This document shows positions 33,449 to 44,812 of a stretch of 64,000 nucleotides of DNA, one piece after another. The stretch spans positions 62,001-126,000 of the forward strand of contig WBMV01008228.1 in assembly GCA_013396655.1 (NCBI GenBank), written 5' to 3'. The DNA is from Campylorhamphus procurvoides (Eukaryota; Chordata; Aves; Passeriformes; Dendrocolaptidae). The position numbers and the translations under genes are program-made. The notes below the pieces were generated by a model. The model was not told the origin of the DNA and did no database searches. It was given only the letters and a program-made list of their open reading frames with translations. Position 1 is the first letter of the stretch. The number at the start of each line of letters is the position of its first letter.

Positions 33449-35559
33449 GGGAATCGCCAAAGATGGTTTCTTGATGCTGGAACTGCCTGGGGAAAGGTCA
33501 GATTCAGTGACAGGAGATTGAAAGCCACTACCACCATGTCTGGTGCCGCCCCAGACTCAGGGGCAGCCACCAAATTTGCAGCAAGAAGGTTCCTAAACCA
33601 GCTCCGTGTAGGACACGGCTCGTGCAGAGGGATGGAGGACAGTCTGCAGGGCTGATTCCCAACTCTGGAATAGTCTTCCTGGGGGAAGAACTGCATCAGC
33701 ACTACGGTGCTGCCAGGAAAGCCCTGTCCCTCGTGGCCTGAGAGACTCATGTCAGTGGCCACACCACCTTCCTGTGCTCTAAAGCATCCCAGCTGTGCCA
33801 GAGGCCACCAGGCCCTGCCAGGATGCTCTGACTCTCCAGAGGGGAGCACAGGCAGGAGCTCCGAAGCCTCTCCCCTTCTCCCTCCTGCCGGCACAGCTCT
33901 GAGTCACGGTCTCTCCTCCCCTGCCTGCAGAGACATTGCAGGATCAGCTGATGGGTAGAGCGGCTGCCAGAGCTTCACTGGAGGCTTCTGTGCCACGGAG
34001 ACTCCAGCAGAATTCCTAAGGAGGGGAATTGTGCCTTCCGGGTGCTCTGTTCTCTCCCCTCCAGCTGACACCCCTAGCTTTGTTAACTCTCATGACTCCA
34101 GAAGCTTCTGTCAGGGTATTTCACAAGTCCTTTTGCTGAGCTCTTCTTGGTGGCTCCTCCACCCTGCTTTTCCTCGTTTTCTGCATTTCAGCAGCTCAGA
34201 GGTTGGACAGAGCAATGCAGTTCCTGGCCCTGAATTTAACTCTCCAAAGGAAGCAAACCTGTGCCAAGCTGCGTTTTACTGCAAGGAACCAACTCCGGTC
34301 CCTGCCCCGGACCATGCCTAGAAAGTTGCGGACTCTGGGATGAGACCTGGACATGCTTCTCTTCTGTCCAGCACCCAGCGAGTCATCTGGGGCAGGAGTA
34401 AATCAGATGAGAGTCTCCTCCTTGAGGCTCAGGAGCTCGTTTTCCAAAGATCCAGGAAGCTCATTACCTGAACAAATTCAGCCCCCGAGGACAACACAAG
34501 GCTGGCGAGCTCAACACGTGCACTGAGTAATTTCTCATCTCATTTTTCACGTTTGCAACCACTGAAAAGATGGTTGGAGCAGGAGAACAGCTGTCCCAGA
34601 TCATTCCAAAGGCTCAACAAGCCTTGGGGCTTGGGTGTTCATCTGAGAAAATCAAATCAGATAAAGTAAATGGCATTCCCTCCCTTCCATGCCCCCGTGC
34701 ATCAGCAGACCTTTCCAAGCAGCCAAGCCTCCATTCTTGGGCTCCTTCCTCATCATACACCTGAGCATCGTGCCCTGGGCTTGTTTTATCTTAGCAATGA
34801 ACTTTTTGAGGGGGAGACTCTCGAGGAGGATTCCCAAAGGCACCTCTGGGCACCCTGGCACTGACACTGAAACACGGAGACACAGTGGGGCACCACGGGG
34901 AGAACAGGAACACCCACTCCCTGCCCCATTCCATGGGCAAACCCATCCTCCTGCAACCCTCTCCTTGGATTTGTGTGCTGGCCCCGGCAGGGAAGAGGGT
35001 AGTGCCCTCCATATCAAATCTCTGAATTGAGTCAGGAGTTACCAGGTTCCTCCTGAGGAAGTGAAAACAAGGAAAACCATCCAATATTTCAGCCAGGTTG
35101 TGCAAAAATGTGGAAGCATCAAACAAGGAGGAGTTTCTACAGCAATAATTATCACAGACACCTCAAGCACTTTTGCAGTTGCTGCTTTAGCCCTGAGCAG
35201 CTCTGAATCTGGGCAGTGGACTTTCCAAGGAGCGGGATGAACTTCCAAGGGACTGCCAGTTAACCACTATGGCTTTCTTGAGTAATATGGAACAGCTCTG
35301 CAACCCTCTCTGTAGTCTTTTCATGTCTATTCCAGCTTTCCTCCCTAATTGCTCCACAAATGGAATAGTCCAGACTCACCTCTCTCATCCACCCACATCA
35401 GAAACTCCTGTGAAGCAGGAAGTGTTTCACTAGGATCAGGATTAAAGAGAGGAAAATGTGGACCTCACCTCTAAACACCGATAAAAACACTAAATAAAGA
35501 CCCTCATAATGTGAATCTTTCGAAAACAAATTCTTTCCAGGGGGAGCTCAGCTCAGCTC
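33449..35559. other. non-coding flank upstream of POU4
   Basis: Unique; a 163-codon minus frame (33403-33894) is without domain content. Confidence 0.5.
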
Positions 35560-36170
35560 AGTCTGGTCGATGGCTTTGGGGACCCTTTCTGAGATAAATC
35601 CCTGGGCAAAAATGCAGAGCCAGAAAGCTCTTCACGTTATTGCTGCTCTCTTTGATGGTCAGAGGCTGCATTTCTGTGCCTTGGCACAGCAGAGGAGCCA
35701 ATGGTGCCAGGGATACTGTGGATATCATGACATCTACATCCAGTGTATAGATACTCTGCATTGTCAATCCCACTGGAAAAATAGTCTCGAAGATGCTCTC
35801 CAGCAAGGTCTGTGCTGAAGGAGCTCCATCTTCCCGTTGTTTTTCGAGGATGACCCGTAATGTCTTGGTCTGGCTTCCTGCCTCTAACCAATAAAACCCT
35901 GCCCCGCTCCGCCCGATCGCGGTGTTTTCTATCAAAGGGGAGCTGGATGCAGACTTTGCAGAGGGCCATCCTGCCTGCCATGTGGTTTGGTGCCTCAGGC
36001 AGTTGCCTCCAGACTCCAGCTGTTTTTATTACCTAAGTGGGTTTGATTGCTCCTTCATTTGTGCCTGAATGAGAGCCCTTGGCACCCTCGTGGGCTTTAA
36101 TGGGGTCTGTGTGTTCTCTCTACCAATTAAACCCACTGACAGCGATTAACGCCTTCCAGCGCAACACTAA
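35560..36170. promoter_or_regulatory. candidate conserved non-coding block upstream of POU4
   Basis: About 3.3-3.9 kb upstream of the start codon. Non-repetitive, with GGATATCATGACATC, TTTTATTACCTAAGTGGG, CCAATTAAACCCACTG and AGCGATTAACGCC, typical of homeodomain-rich enhancers. Open frames in it are short and unlike any family I know. Confidence 0.3.
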
Positions 36171-37215
36171 GTCGGAGCAGAAGGGACTCGGCTTTCCAGG
36201 GCTCCAGGAGAGGATCCACTGGAGAAGGGACACGACTTTCTGCATCCCGAGCAGACAGCTGGGCTGGCTGGAAATGACTGTGTCCCCAGGTGACCGCTGC
36301 CACTTCCTTCTCATCAGGGGAGGTTCGGCTCAGCCATCCCAGGCTCTCTCTGTGCCAGCACAGGCACGTTTTTCAGCAGTGGGTGATGATGCTGGCTGGT
36401 GGTCCAGGGCTGGTGTCACTCCAAAGTGACATTAGGGACAGCTCCCCACCTGTACTGGCTGTCAGGGCTGCTCCTGGAAAACATTATGTTGGGGTGATGT
36501 AGAGATCAGGACATAAGGGTGTGGAGGGTCCCATAGCAGGGCTCTTCTTCCCTCCCCTCCCTTTTCCTTGTGGTCCTTCCCAGGGCCTGAGCTTGTGGAA
36601 GTAGCCAAAAATATGGTGAGTTTCCAGTGCACTGGAAATGTTCAGCCACAAAGAGCCAACAGTTCTCACTCCCAGCAGCCACCCCAGTCCCTACCAGCAG
36701 CTCTGCCCCACCCCAGCAGCATCCTCGTTGTCCCAGGGCATGGCTCTGGTGAGCACATCAGATCTGACACGACCCACCACCATCTGGGGAAACTCCGGGG
36801 AGGATCCATCCATCAAAATTAAGATGTTTGGGGATTAAATGCTTCGATCTCATCGGAATTGACTGTTTGTGATGAAAATTGGTTTTGTCAGAAAACATGT
36901 GAGTGGCTTTACCTGTCAGAGGTCTGTGCGCTGGGGCTGGATGATGGTTGGAGTTGCCTGATGCAACTCAAAGTGCAGGGAAGGAAAGCTGAGGCTCAAG
37001 AGCTTTTTAACCAAATTACACTCTGTCTCACTTCTGAGACAGGCCCTTGGCATTGGGAAGAACATTCCTCCTGCACAGGGCACTGGTGCTAATGTAAACT
37101 TGGGGTGAGGTCAAGAACAGGATCACGACAGGCTGCGGTGACACCTCATGTGACTCTGTGGCAAATGGTGGTTTTATGCAAGACTCCACAGAGGCCAAAT
37201 AGACATCAGAATGGT
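36171..37215. other. non-coding, nothing recognised
   Basis: Unique sequence between a candidate regulatory block and a CR1 fragment. Confidence 0.5.
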
Positions 37216-37360
37216 AGAATCACAGAATCACTTAAGTGGGAAAAGGCCTCTGAGATCAGCAAGTTCAAATGTTCCCCAGCACTGCCAAGGCCACTACTAA
37301 GCCATGTCACCAAGTGCCACATCCACACGGCTTTTAAACCCTTCTAGGAGTGGGGCCAAG
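37216..37360 (-). mobile_element. CR1 LINE fragment (group B)
   Basis: AGAATCACAGAATCACTTAA, CCCAGCACTGCCAAGGCCAC, GTGCCACATCCACACGGCTT. Confidence 0.88.
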
Positions 37361-37439
37361 TCGTGGTTCAAAATATCATGCTTTCAAAATGCCCGTTTCT
37401 GTAGGAAAATACAGAAATAGCTCCCAACAATGAGGTCTC

Positions 37440-38110
37440 TTCCCCAGGCCAAAGAGCACGGCGTGTTTAATACACAGGTCCAGCACTTGAGGTGTAAAGG
37501 GAAAGATGATCCATGTGGCCAACGCTGCCATCCAGCTTGTAAAATCCTTATTAAAACCCCACTGAGCCTAATTGGGAAAGATAGCTTTTAATTAAAAAGT
37601 GCAGCCCTTCAGCCAACTTTTATAGGAGATTGCTGCGACCCCAGGAGATGCCAACCAGCAATAGACTCAACTCCTTCCGGAGGGAGGCATTTTCCCCATC
37701 CTTTGTTAGCTGGAACATCTCTGACTGTTTTAAATGGACAACTTCACAGTTTCCTGAGTGTGGTTTCTTCCATTAGGAAATGGGAATCTTTTAACAGCTC
37801 ACCCAGGCAGCAAAATTCCTCCACTCCATCTCTTGCATTAGGAGCCCAGAGTCCGCACGGCTCCACTCCATGGAGCGGGAGAGAGAGCAGGAGAAAAGAA
37901 AATCCAGATGGGGCAAAGTGTAGCTCGACTTTTTAATACTAAATTATTTACAGTAAGTAAAATCGTGTGTGTCAATTGTGAAAAGAGTCCAATTTGTTTG
38001 ATTTACATTGCAGGGGGGTGCCCTGGGGTAGGGGGTGTTTAACTATCTCCTCTAATGTAATTGCCTATGGCAGCCCGTTAAATATTTGATGGGCTGCCTG
38101 AGCAAAGTGA
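37440..38110. promoter_or_regulatory. candidate conserved non-coding block upstream of POU4
   Basis: Contains CTAATTGGGAAAG, GCTTTTAATTAAAAAGTGC, ACTAAATTATTTACAG and GTTTGATTTACATTGC, with several ATTA/TAAT cores and no repeat signature. It starts just right of a CR1 fragment. Confidence 0.35.
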
Positions 38111-38611
38111 GGAGCTTCAGCTGATTCGCTCCTGTAGCCCTTGCAGTGTATCAAGTGTATTTGCAGCCAGGGAGTACCTGAGCCCTTTCCATTGTGTAAC
38201 TGGGGCTCAGCAGCAGCTGCAAAGGGCTTTAGCCCACTTTTATGGTGTGCTTGGGTTCTGTGGGAACGTGTGCTTTTCGCTGGAAAATGGGTTCTTTCCT
38301 GCGCTGATGGTTTGGTTTTATGTAAGAAGCCCAAATTTCTCTTTCTGTGCCTCAAAGCGAGTGTTTTCCTCAGCCTTTCAGCAGGAAAAGCTGGTTTTGC
38401 TCTTGTCAAGGCAAGTTAAAGGTGCTGCATCCCTGTCCCGGCTCATGGTGCTTGTACAAAGGTGTCTCTCAGTCTCAGGAGGGTCAAACCTTGGCTGAGA
38501 AGGGCAGTGGGGTGGGGGAAGGACAGCAGAGGGACACCAGCAGCATAGGTGGTCTGCAAAAGGTCCCAGCTCTTGCAGTCTCTTAGAGCTTTGCCATTAT
38601 TAGTGTTTCAA
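38111..38611. other. non-coding, nothing recognised
   Basis: Unique; three overlapping short frames without domains. Confidence 0.5.
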
Positions 38612-38832
38612 GCTGCACCAGGGAAGGTTCAGGTTGGACATCAGGAGGGATTTCTCCATGGAAAGGGTTGTCAGACCTTGGAGAGGGCTGCCCAGGAAGG
38701 TTTGGAGTCTCCATCCCTGGAGGTGTCCAAGGAACGACTGGATGTAGCACTCAGTGCTCTGTGCTGGGGGACAAGGTGGGCATCGGACACATCTTGGACT
38801 TGATGATCCTGGAGGCCTTTTCCAAACCTTCC
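38612..38832 (+). mobile_element. CR1 LINE fragment (group C)
   Basis: AGGTTGGACATCAGGAGGGA, GAGAGGGCTGCCCAGGAAGG, GAACGACTGGATGTAGCACT, ending GGAGGCCTTTTCCAAACCTT with no terminal repeat. Meets the next copy tail-to-tail. Confidence 0.88.
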
Positions 38833-39070
38833 ACTAGATTAGATTGCTCCATGCCCTGTCCATTCTGGCCTTAGACACTTCCAGGGATGGGATAGACACA
38901 GCTTCTCTGCCCAACCTGTGTCAGGGGCTGCCCACTCTCCCAGAGAACAATTTCTTCCCAATATCCCAACTAACCCTGCCCTCTGTCAGCTTGAAGCCAT
39001 TCCCTCTTGTCCTGTCAAGTCACCTCACACGATCCCCTTTGAGGACCATTTTGGCTCTGTCCCCTGTGGC
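38833..39070 (-). mobile_element. CR1 LINE fragment (group A)
   Basis: Starts at CCACTAGATTAGATTGCTCC without its 3' end, then GACACTTCCAGGGATGGGAT and GAAGCCATTCCCTCTTGTCC. Confidence 0.88.
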
Positions 39071-39651
39071 ATGGGGACAAGGCTCAGCTGCTCAGATAAG
39101 GCTGGGAGAACACCCCTGCTCCTCTCTGGTCATCCTTGGCAGTCCATAGGAATTCCTGGAGGTAGGAAATATCACATCACCCGCCTGGGCCGGTAAATAT
39201 TTAACAAGGGGAACACCCCCTGCTTTTCTCCATCCCCTCTTCATACATATTCAACTCTGGTATCTCTCTGAGCCCTGCAGCAGCACAGAGACCCACGGGT
39301 GGGGGGAATTCACTGAGGGCGCAGGAAAAGCTTGGGAAGAGGGAAGAGCATTCAGGAGTGGAAGGTCTTTGGTCCAGACGTAGAAAAATGGGGCACAGTC
39401 TGTATTCCCACTGCTTGGTTCATCGTGGGACTTGTGATACACCCCAAGAGCACCCCCAGTTTGCTGTGGCAGGGCACCAGTTGGTTCAGGTCAAACCATT
39501 CCAGGGTTGTGTAAGATTCTGCCAAGGGGGTTGTGAGGGAGGGAGATGGGGCAAGGTGGAGCTGCACTTCCCTCTGGAAAGGAATATCCAAGTGGTGTCC
39601 AGGAAGGGCTGTGCCTGCAGGTCCTTTGCCCTCTGAAGGGGCTTAGAGTCC
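39071..39651. other. non-coding, nothing recognised
   Basis: Unique spacer between CR1 fragments. Confidence 0.5.
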
Positions 39652-39725
39652 CAGATCTGGGGGTTGGAACTAGATAAACTTTAAAGTCCTTTCCAAATCA
39701 AATAATTCATGGATTCTATGATTTG
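39652..39725 (+). mobile_element. CR1 LINE fragment, short 3' end
   Basis: GGGGTTGGAACTAGATAAAC, TCCTTTCCAAATCAAATAAT, ending ATGGATTCTATGATT. Confidence 0.8.
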
Positions 39726-40809
39726 GAAGAGATACACGGAGGTCACCAGCCCTAAATGCCAGTCAGAACATGCTGCTCAGAGGAGTTTGAACCTCCCTGA
39801 GTATGGAAACACCACAGTGTCTCTGGGCTGTGGGTGAGTGAGCAGCAAGAGGCCACCAAAGATCTTAATCTACAAATGCAACCAAAACTCCTATAGGGAT
39901 GTCACATCCACCTGGTTTAGCATGAAAACCCATTGGGGCTGTGGATGGAAGGAACTGAGCCTGATGACATCAGCAGCCAGGCAGAGGAGAGGGACAACTG
40001 GGACACACACCCAACACCAGAGTGATCCCCATGAAACCCCTGGGGTTTCTCAAGGGGTTTCTTGGGGTGGTAGTCATTGCTGGGAGGCAGGAGCAGTCAG
40101 GATAGAGTGGAAAGGAGGGATGGAAGGCCACCAGATGTGGAGCAGGTGGAGAGACCTGCTGTGGGTCCTGGGATGCAGAGGGAGATTTTGCACAGCGTGG
40201 CCACACAGGAATCCAGGCGGATGCTCCCAGGCCTCTGGGACCTCCCAGCCTGCTCCTGCCAGCACAGAGGCTCTGTGTGGTTCTCCATCCCTTGCTGCTC
40301 GCTCCAGCTCTTACAGAAACCAGCTCTATTAATAACCCCATCTCTTCCTCTCGGCCCATTATTCTCCTGATGGCCCAAATTTCCAGTTAGCTCCTCTCCA
40401 AATTTAAATGATTGCTCCCCCCTCTCTTCTCCCTCTCCCCCCACCTTTCCCAGAGATGATGTCACTGATGACCTATATTCTCCTGCCTGTGCAGTGACTG
40501 GCGCCGGGGCCATTAGATCCCTCTGCTGGGCTGTGACTGGCTGACAGCCAGTCCCAACCTCACAAGTAACCACGGCCATTCACCGGGAGAGGGGAAGCTC
40601 CAGCCTTGCCAACAGGGTTGGAGAACAGGAGAGGAAGGAAGGATGGAGCTGGATGAAGCCTACTCCTACCCAGGGGGGATGTTACAGGGAAGGGAGGAAG
40701 GGGAGCTGTCAAACAGTCAACAGCTTTGACCAGAGGAAAGCAACCATGGGAAGCATCTTGATTGTCCTACCTGATACCAGGGGCTGCCAGGACGTGGTGG
40801 ATGAGGTGC
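39726..40809. other. non-coding, holds block at 40310
   Basis: Frames of 160-164 codons (39838-40332 plus; 40097-40579 minus) overlap each other and lack domains. Confidence 0.45.
40310..40565. promoter_or_regulatory. candidate conserved non-coding block
   Basis: Includes TATTAATAACCCC, CCAAATTTAAATGATTGC, the CRE-like GATGATGTCACTGATGAC and the dyad TGGCTGACAGCCA (40530-40542: TGGCTG, A, CAGCCA). Confidence 0.3.
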
Positions 40810-41078
40810 TATGGATGCTGGTGGGTTTGGGACACCATGGGCTGCTGGTGGGATTGAGACCTCATGGACTGCTGGTGGGATTGGAATACCGTGGATGGCT
40901 GGTAGGGCTGAGACCCCATGGAATTCTGGTGGTGTTGGGGCACCATGGATTGCCAGTGAGATTGAGGTCCCCATGGACTGCTGGTGGGATTGAAGCCCCA
41001 TGGACTTCTGATGGGACTGAGACCCCATGGATTTCTGGTGGGACTGGGACACCATGGACAGCTGGTGGGACTGCTTTT
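40810..41078. repeat. 27-bp minisatellite (CTGCTGGTGGGATTGAGACC type)
   Basis: About ten diverged copies ending in CCATGGA, one of them 28 bp. The sequence is unrelated to the other 27-bp array at 5.5 kb. Open frames on both strands reflect the unit being a multiple of three. Confidence 0.9.
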
Positions 41079-44000
41079 CCTCTGACCCATCTTGCATTCC
41101 TGTGACTTGTAAAGCACTGAAGACACTTGATGGGACCAGCACACTGACCTGCACACCTCAAAGCCTTTAATAGTCCCAAAGTGCTGTTTGGAACTATTCC
41201 TTTGTTTTGAACAGTTCCTACTGCTCCTGGAGGGCTCAAAGCACCGTATCAAAAGCCAACACGTTTCTGTGCAGAGACAAATTCTTCAAGTTCTCTTTTT
41301 TGTGCCATGATTCAGAGGAAAATCCCAGCCCCCATCTGAGCAGGCAGCACTCCCCAGGACCAAGGCATGAGTCAGCAGAGAGGCCAAAACTCCATCAGCT
41401 TATGGAAGAGAAATCCACAAACAGCTGGAAAGAAAGCTCCAGATGAGGGGAGGAAATAGGACAATGTGCCCACTTTGCTGCCCAAATTTGGTCAAGGCAT
41501 CCCATTTCTAAAATCTTCTTGAGAGTCACCTCTGGCTCTTCTCAGTGTCCCATTGAGTCCTGGGCTGGGAATTACTCCCAGGAGCAAATGCCTTTGGTAC
41601 CACCTGGTGCTGATCAGCTCAAGTCCAGGTTTGTAAGAATGAAAGAGGGAGAGGAAGGTGATGGGAGACAAGGTGGGAAGGCAGGAATAGAAGTCCCTTC
41701 CTTTCCCCTTGCCTTGGCATCACCACCATTTCTACTTTGTGGACCTGTCCCACATTCTTTCAGCTCTCCAGATATTCCTGTTCTCATGAGTCCAGCCCAT
41801 GTCCTTCTGCAGGAGGGATCCCAAGGCACACCCAGCATCCCAAACACCTCATGCCACCTCATCCCACCCCTTTGTGACCAAGTCCCACAGCTGGCAGGAG
41901 ACTGACAGGCATGCTTGGGCCAGTTGGGCCATCCAGCTTCTCCCCAAAAAGTCGTGTTTGACTGAGAGATGAGTTTTTGGCTGGATGATCCAACATCTCA
42001 CTGCCATAGCACCCCCATGACATTTGGGCACAGGGGCCCCACCATCATGAGCTGTAGCCAAAGGGATACAGCAGCTCCAGGAGATGATCTCCTCATCCAA
42101 AGGAGGTTCCTCCTCATCCTCATCTTGGCTTATGTCGCAAAGGGAGTTTCCTGAAAATGAATGCAGGTAGGATTTCCAGAGAAGAGAGTAGGGGAGAGAA
42201 AAAACAAGAAAGAAATTATAAGAAAATAAAAAGAAAGAAAGAAAGAAAGAACAGGAAGAAAATGAGGAGAGGAAGAGAGGAAAAATAAGGAAGGAAAGAA
42301 AGAGTCTTGGTTTTCTGAGTTAGAAGCAAAATTATCTTGATTTCCATTTGAATAATTCATGTTTGCCACGGGCCATGTATTCCTGAGCTTGGGTGTCAAG
42401 TGTTTATGGAATATATCTCTTGACAGGGCACTTGTGTGATATTCAGCCATTGCCAGAGTGTTAAAAAAACACACACAACAAATGTAAAATGGGGGGAAAA
42501 AAAGGAACCGCTGAAGTGACGGCTTCCCCCACCTCAGTTTGAGAATAATTGGCCCAAATGAAGCCCCTTTGCTTTCCATAGAGTCCCCCCTGCCCCCTCC
42601 CGACATGGGGAACCAGCTGGGAGCCCAGCACTGGTGACTGGGACATCCTCCTTACCCTCAGGGGGAGAAGCTCTGGGATCATTCTAGAAGATGAGCCTGG
42701 CAGGTGCTGGAGGAACCAGAGTCTTTTTCACCTCCTCTGCTTTTGACAGGACATGGAGATGTGATTCTGAAGACTAGAGATGTCCCATCCCAGATGTTTC
42801 CACCTTGGAGGGAACCCCAGTTATGCTGTAAGCTAGAGGGGTCCAGGGTTGGTTCCTGGATGTCTTGGACCACTCACCTCCATCTCATGGTCCAAGGGCT
42901 ATGGCTCCACCACCCAGTGGGAAAAGCTGAAAGAAGGAAACCTCCTCTTCCTTGGGGAACCAGACCTGACCAGGAAGATGAAGCCATTCCCAGTGGTTTG
43001 GAGGAAGGCTGTGGTAGCCCTGGGAACAGAAGGAAGGCGAGTTCCTCCATGAAAGGGTTGACAATGTACCCAGTGTAGGATAGAAAGGGGCACTGGAGCC
43101 AAACTTGGTTTCAGGGCAATGAGTGGTGGAAGTTTTGATCTCTGCCCTGGACAATACAATTCCAGTTCTTTGCAGGATTCAGGGGAAAGCTCACACCTTC
43201 CCATCCCAGCTCTCATACAGCCCTTAATCTTCATGCAGCTCTTGAAGGCAGTAATGGAAGGGACTTCATGTGGCCATATCCATCCCAAACACCTCCTCAG
43301 GACAGGTGTACCTCCCAGGGGTGGCTTGGAAGCACCTGGTGGCTGAATGGCATTGGTTATAACACCATGAAATAGCCACCACAACCGGGAGTGGGGACCT
43401 CTGGGAAACCCTTTCACTCCTGGTGGGACACAAGCAGTCAGTGCTCCACCATATTTGCTTGTTCAGGCACGGACAGGGGGTAGTGGGGTGTCCGTGGCCA
43501 GCAGACCCCCATGGAAAGGGTCCTCAGATGGGACATGTTTTGATGTGGAGTTGGGGATGATGGGGGTTCACCCTGTGGCAGATTTGGCTCTGGGATCCAG
43601 GATGCTTCCAGTTGGCAGGGCGGTGTTAGGGCTCTCTGTGGGGGTCGTGGCACCTGAGCTGCATCCCCAGCTCCATCTCCGTCCTGCTGCTCTCTGCCCA
43701 CCTCAGCCCACACGGCAGGAGGGGACCGACCTGAGCTGCAGCAGCAGGACCACCCTCGGAGGGACAGAGCAGTGACACCCCCCGTTCCCAGCTCCTGCAC
43801 CCGCAGAGGGTCAGGGATCCCCGGGAGGAGAAAGGACACAACTTTAGGGTGGACCTCAGGGGGGTTCTGAGGGCAGAGGAGAGAGGCTGCAGTTCATTTG
43901 CAAAGCCAGGTCTTTCTGACGGGAAACAGGGGGACCCTCCCCTGGGTGGCAGTGCCCACCAAAGCCACAAACTGCCCTCAGCACCACCCGGGACCCCAAA

Positions 44001-44483
44001 TCCCAGAGCAGAACTGGTACCTCACAGGATGGGTGGGCAGAGCAGCCGGGCTCGGGGGGACCGTGAGGGGCAACACCACCATGGGGACCCGAGGGCGAGG
44101 AGAAAGAAGAACACAGAAATACCCAGCGTGAAACCCGGACCACTCCCCACCCCCACCAGCAGCGAGACCCTGGAGCTCAGACCTCCTTAAGAGGTGTCAT
44201 TTGGATAACGCTTGGAGCAGCCAGACAGGGAGACGGGCCGGTCCCCGCCCGCTGCCCCCAGCACCCAGTCCCCAGCTGGTGCAGCAGCAGGGAGCCCTGC
44301 CTGGCCATATGCTCTACGTGCTGCTTCAATTACCCTCCGAGGAGCCGGGGCTTGCGAGGCTCCTGGGAGCGGGAGGAGGGGGCGGCGGGGGCAGGGAGGC
44401 CAAGCTGAGGATGCCAAAAAATGGGAGCGGGGTGGACGGGTTTAAATCACAGCAAGTTTGTGCTGGTCCACCCTGCCCCAGGG
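41079..44483. other. CR1-free non-coding stretch
   Basis: Holds the GAAA tract at 42180 and GC-rich sequence from 43600 to 44460. A 172-codon minus frame (42899-43417) has no recognisable domain. Confidence 0.45.
42180..42305. repeat. A/G-rich (GAAA)n low-complexity tract
   Basis: Nearly all purine on the plus strand, with a GAAA core at about 42228-42252. Confidence 0.88.
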
Positions 44484-44812
44484 CAGCTTTGTGTCCGAGA
44501 GCATTCCCTGTGTCTGAGGGCATTCCCTGTGTCCAAGATTATTCTCTGTGTCCGAGAGCATTCCCTGTGTCCAAGGGCATTCCCTGTGTCTAAGACTATT
44601 CCCTGTGCCCAAGGGCATTCCCTGTGTCCAAGATTATTCTCTGTGTCCGAGAGCATTCCCTGTGTCCAAGAGCATTCCCTGTGTCTAAGACTATTCCCTG
44701 TGCCCAAGGGCATTCCCTGTGTCCAAGATTATTCTCTGTGTCCATGAGCATTCCCTGTGTCTGAGAGCATTCCCTGTGTCCAAGAGCATTCCTGTATCCA
44801 AGACGATCCCCT
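44484..44812. repeat. 19-bp minisatellite with 95-bp higher-order repeat
   Basis: About seventeen copies of ATTCCCTGTGTCCAAGGGC-type units. Unit variants recur every five copies: those starting at 44522, 44617 and 44712 are identical, those at 44541 and 44636 are identical, and those at 44579 and 44674 are identical. Confidence 0.93.

Noticed and set aside
40653..41252. Repeat-encoded frames with Leu/Gly or Ser/His/Gln repeats
   Set aside because: Both strands open because the minisatellite unit is 27 bp; one unit is 28 bp and breaks the frame.
44421..44747. Cys/Pro-rich repeat frames on both strands
   Set aside because: 19-bp minisatellite; the unit is not a multiple of three, so apparent periodicity of the protein is an artefact.
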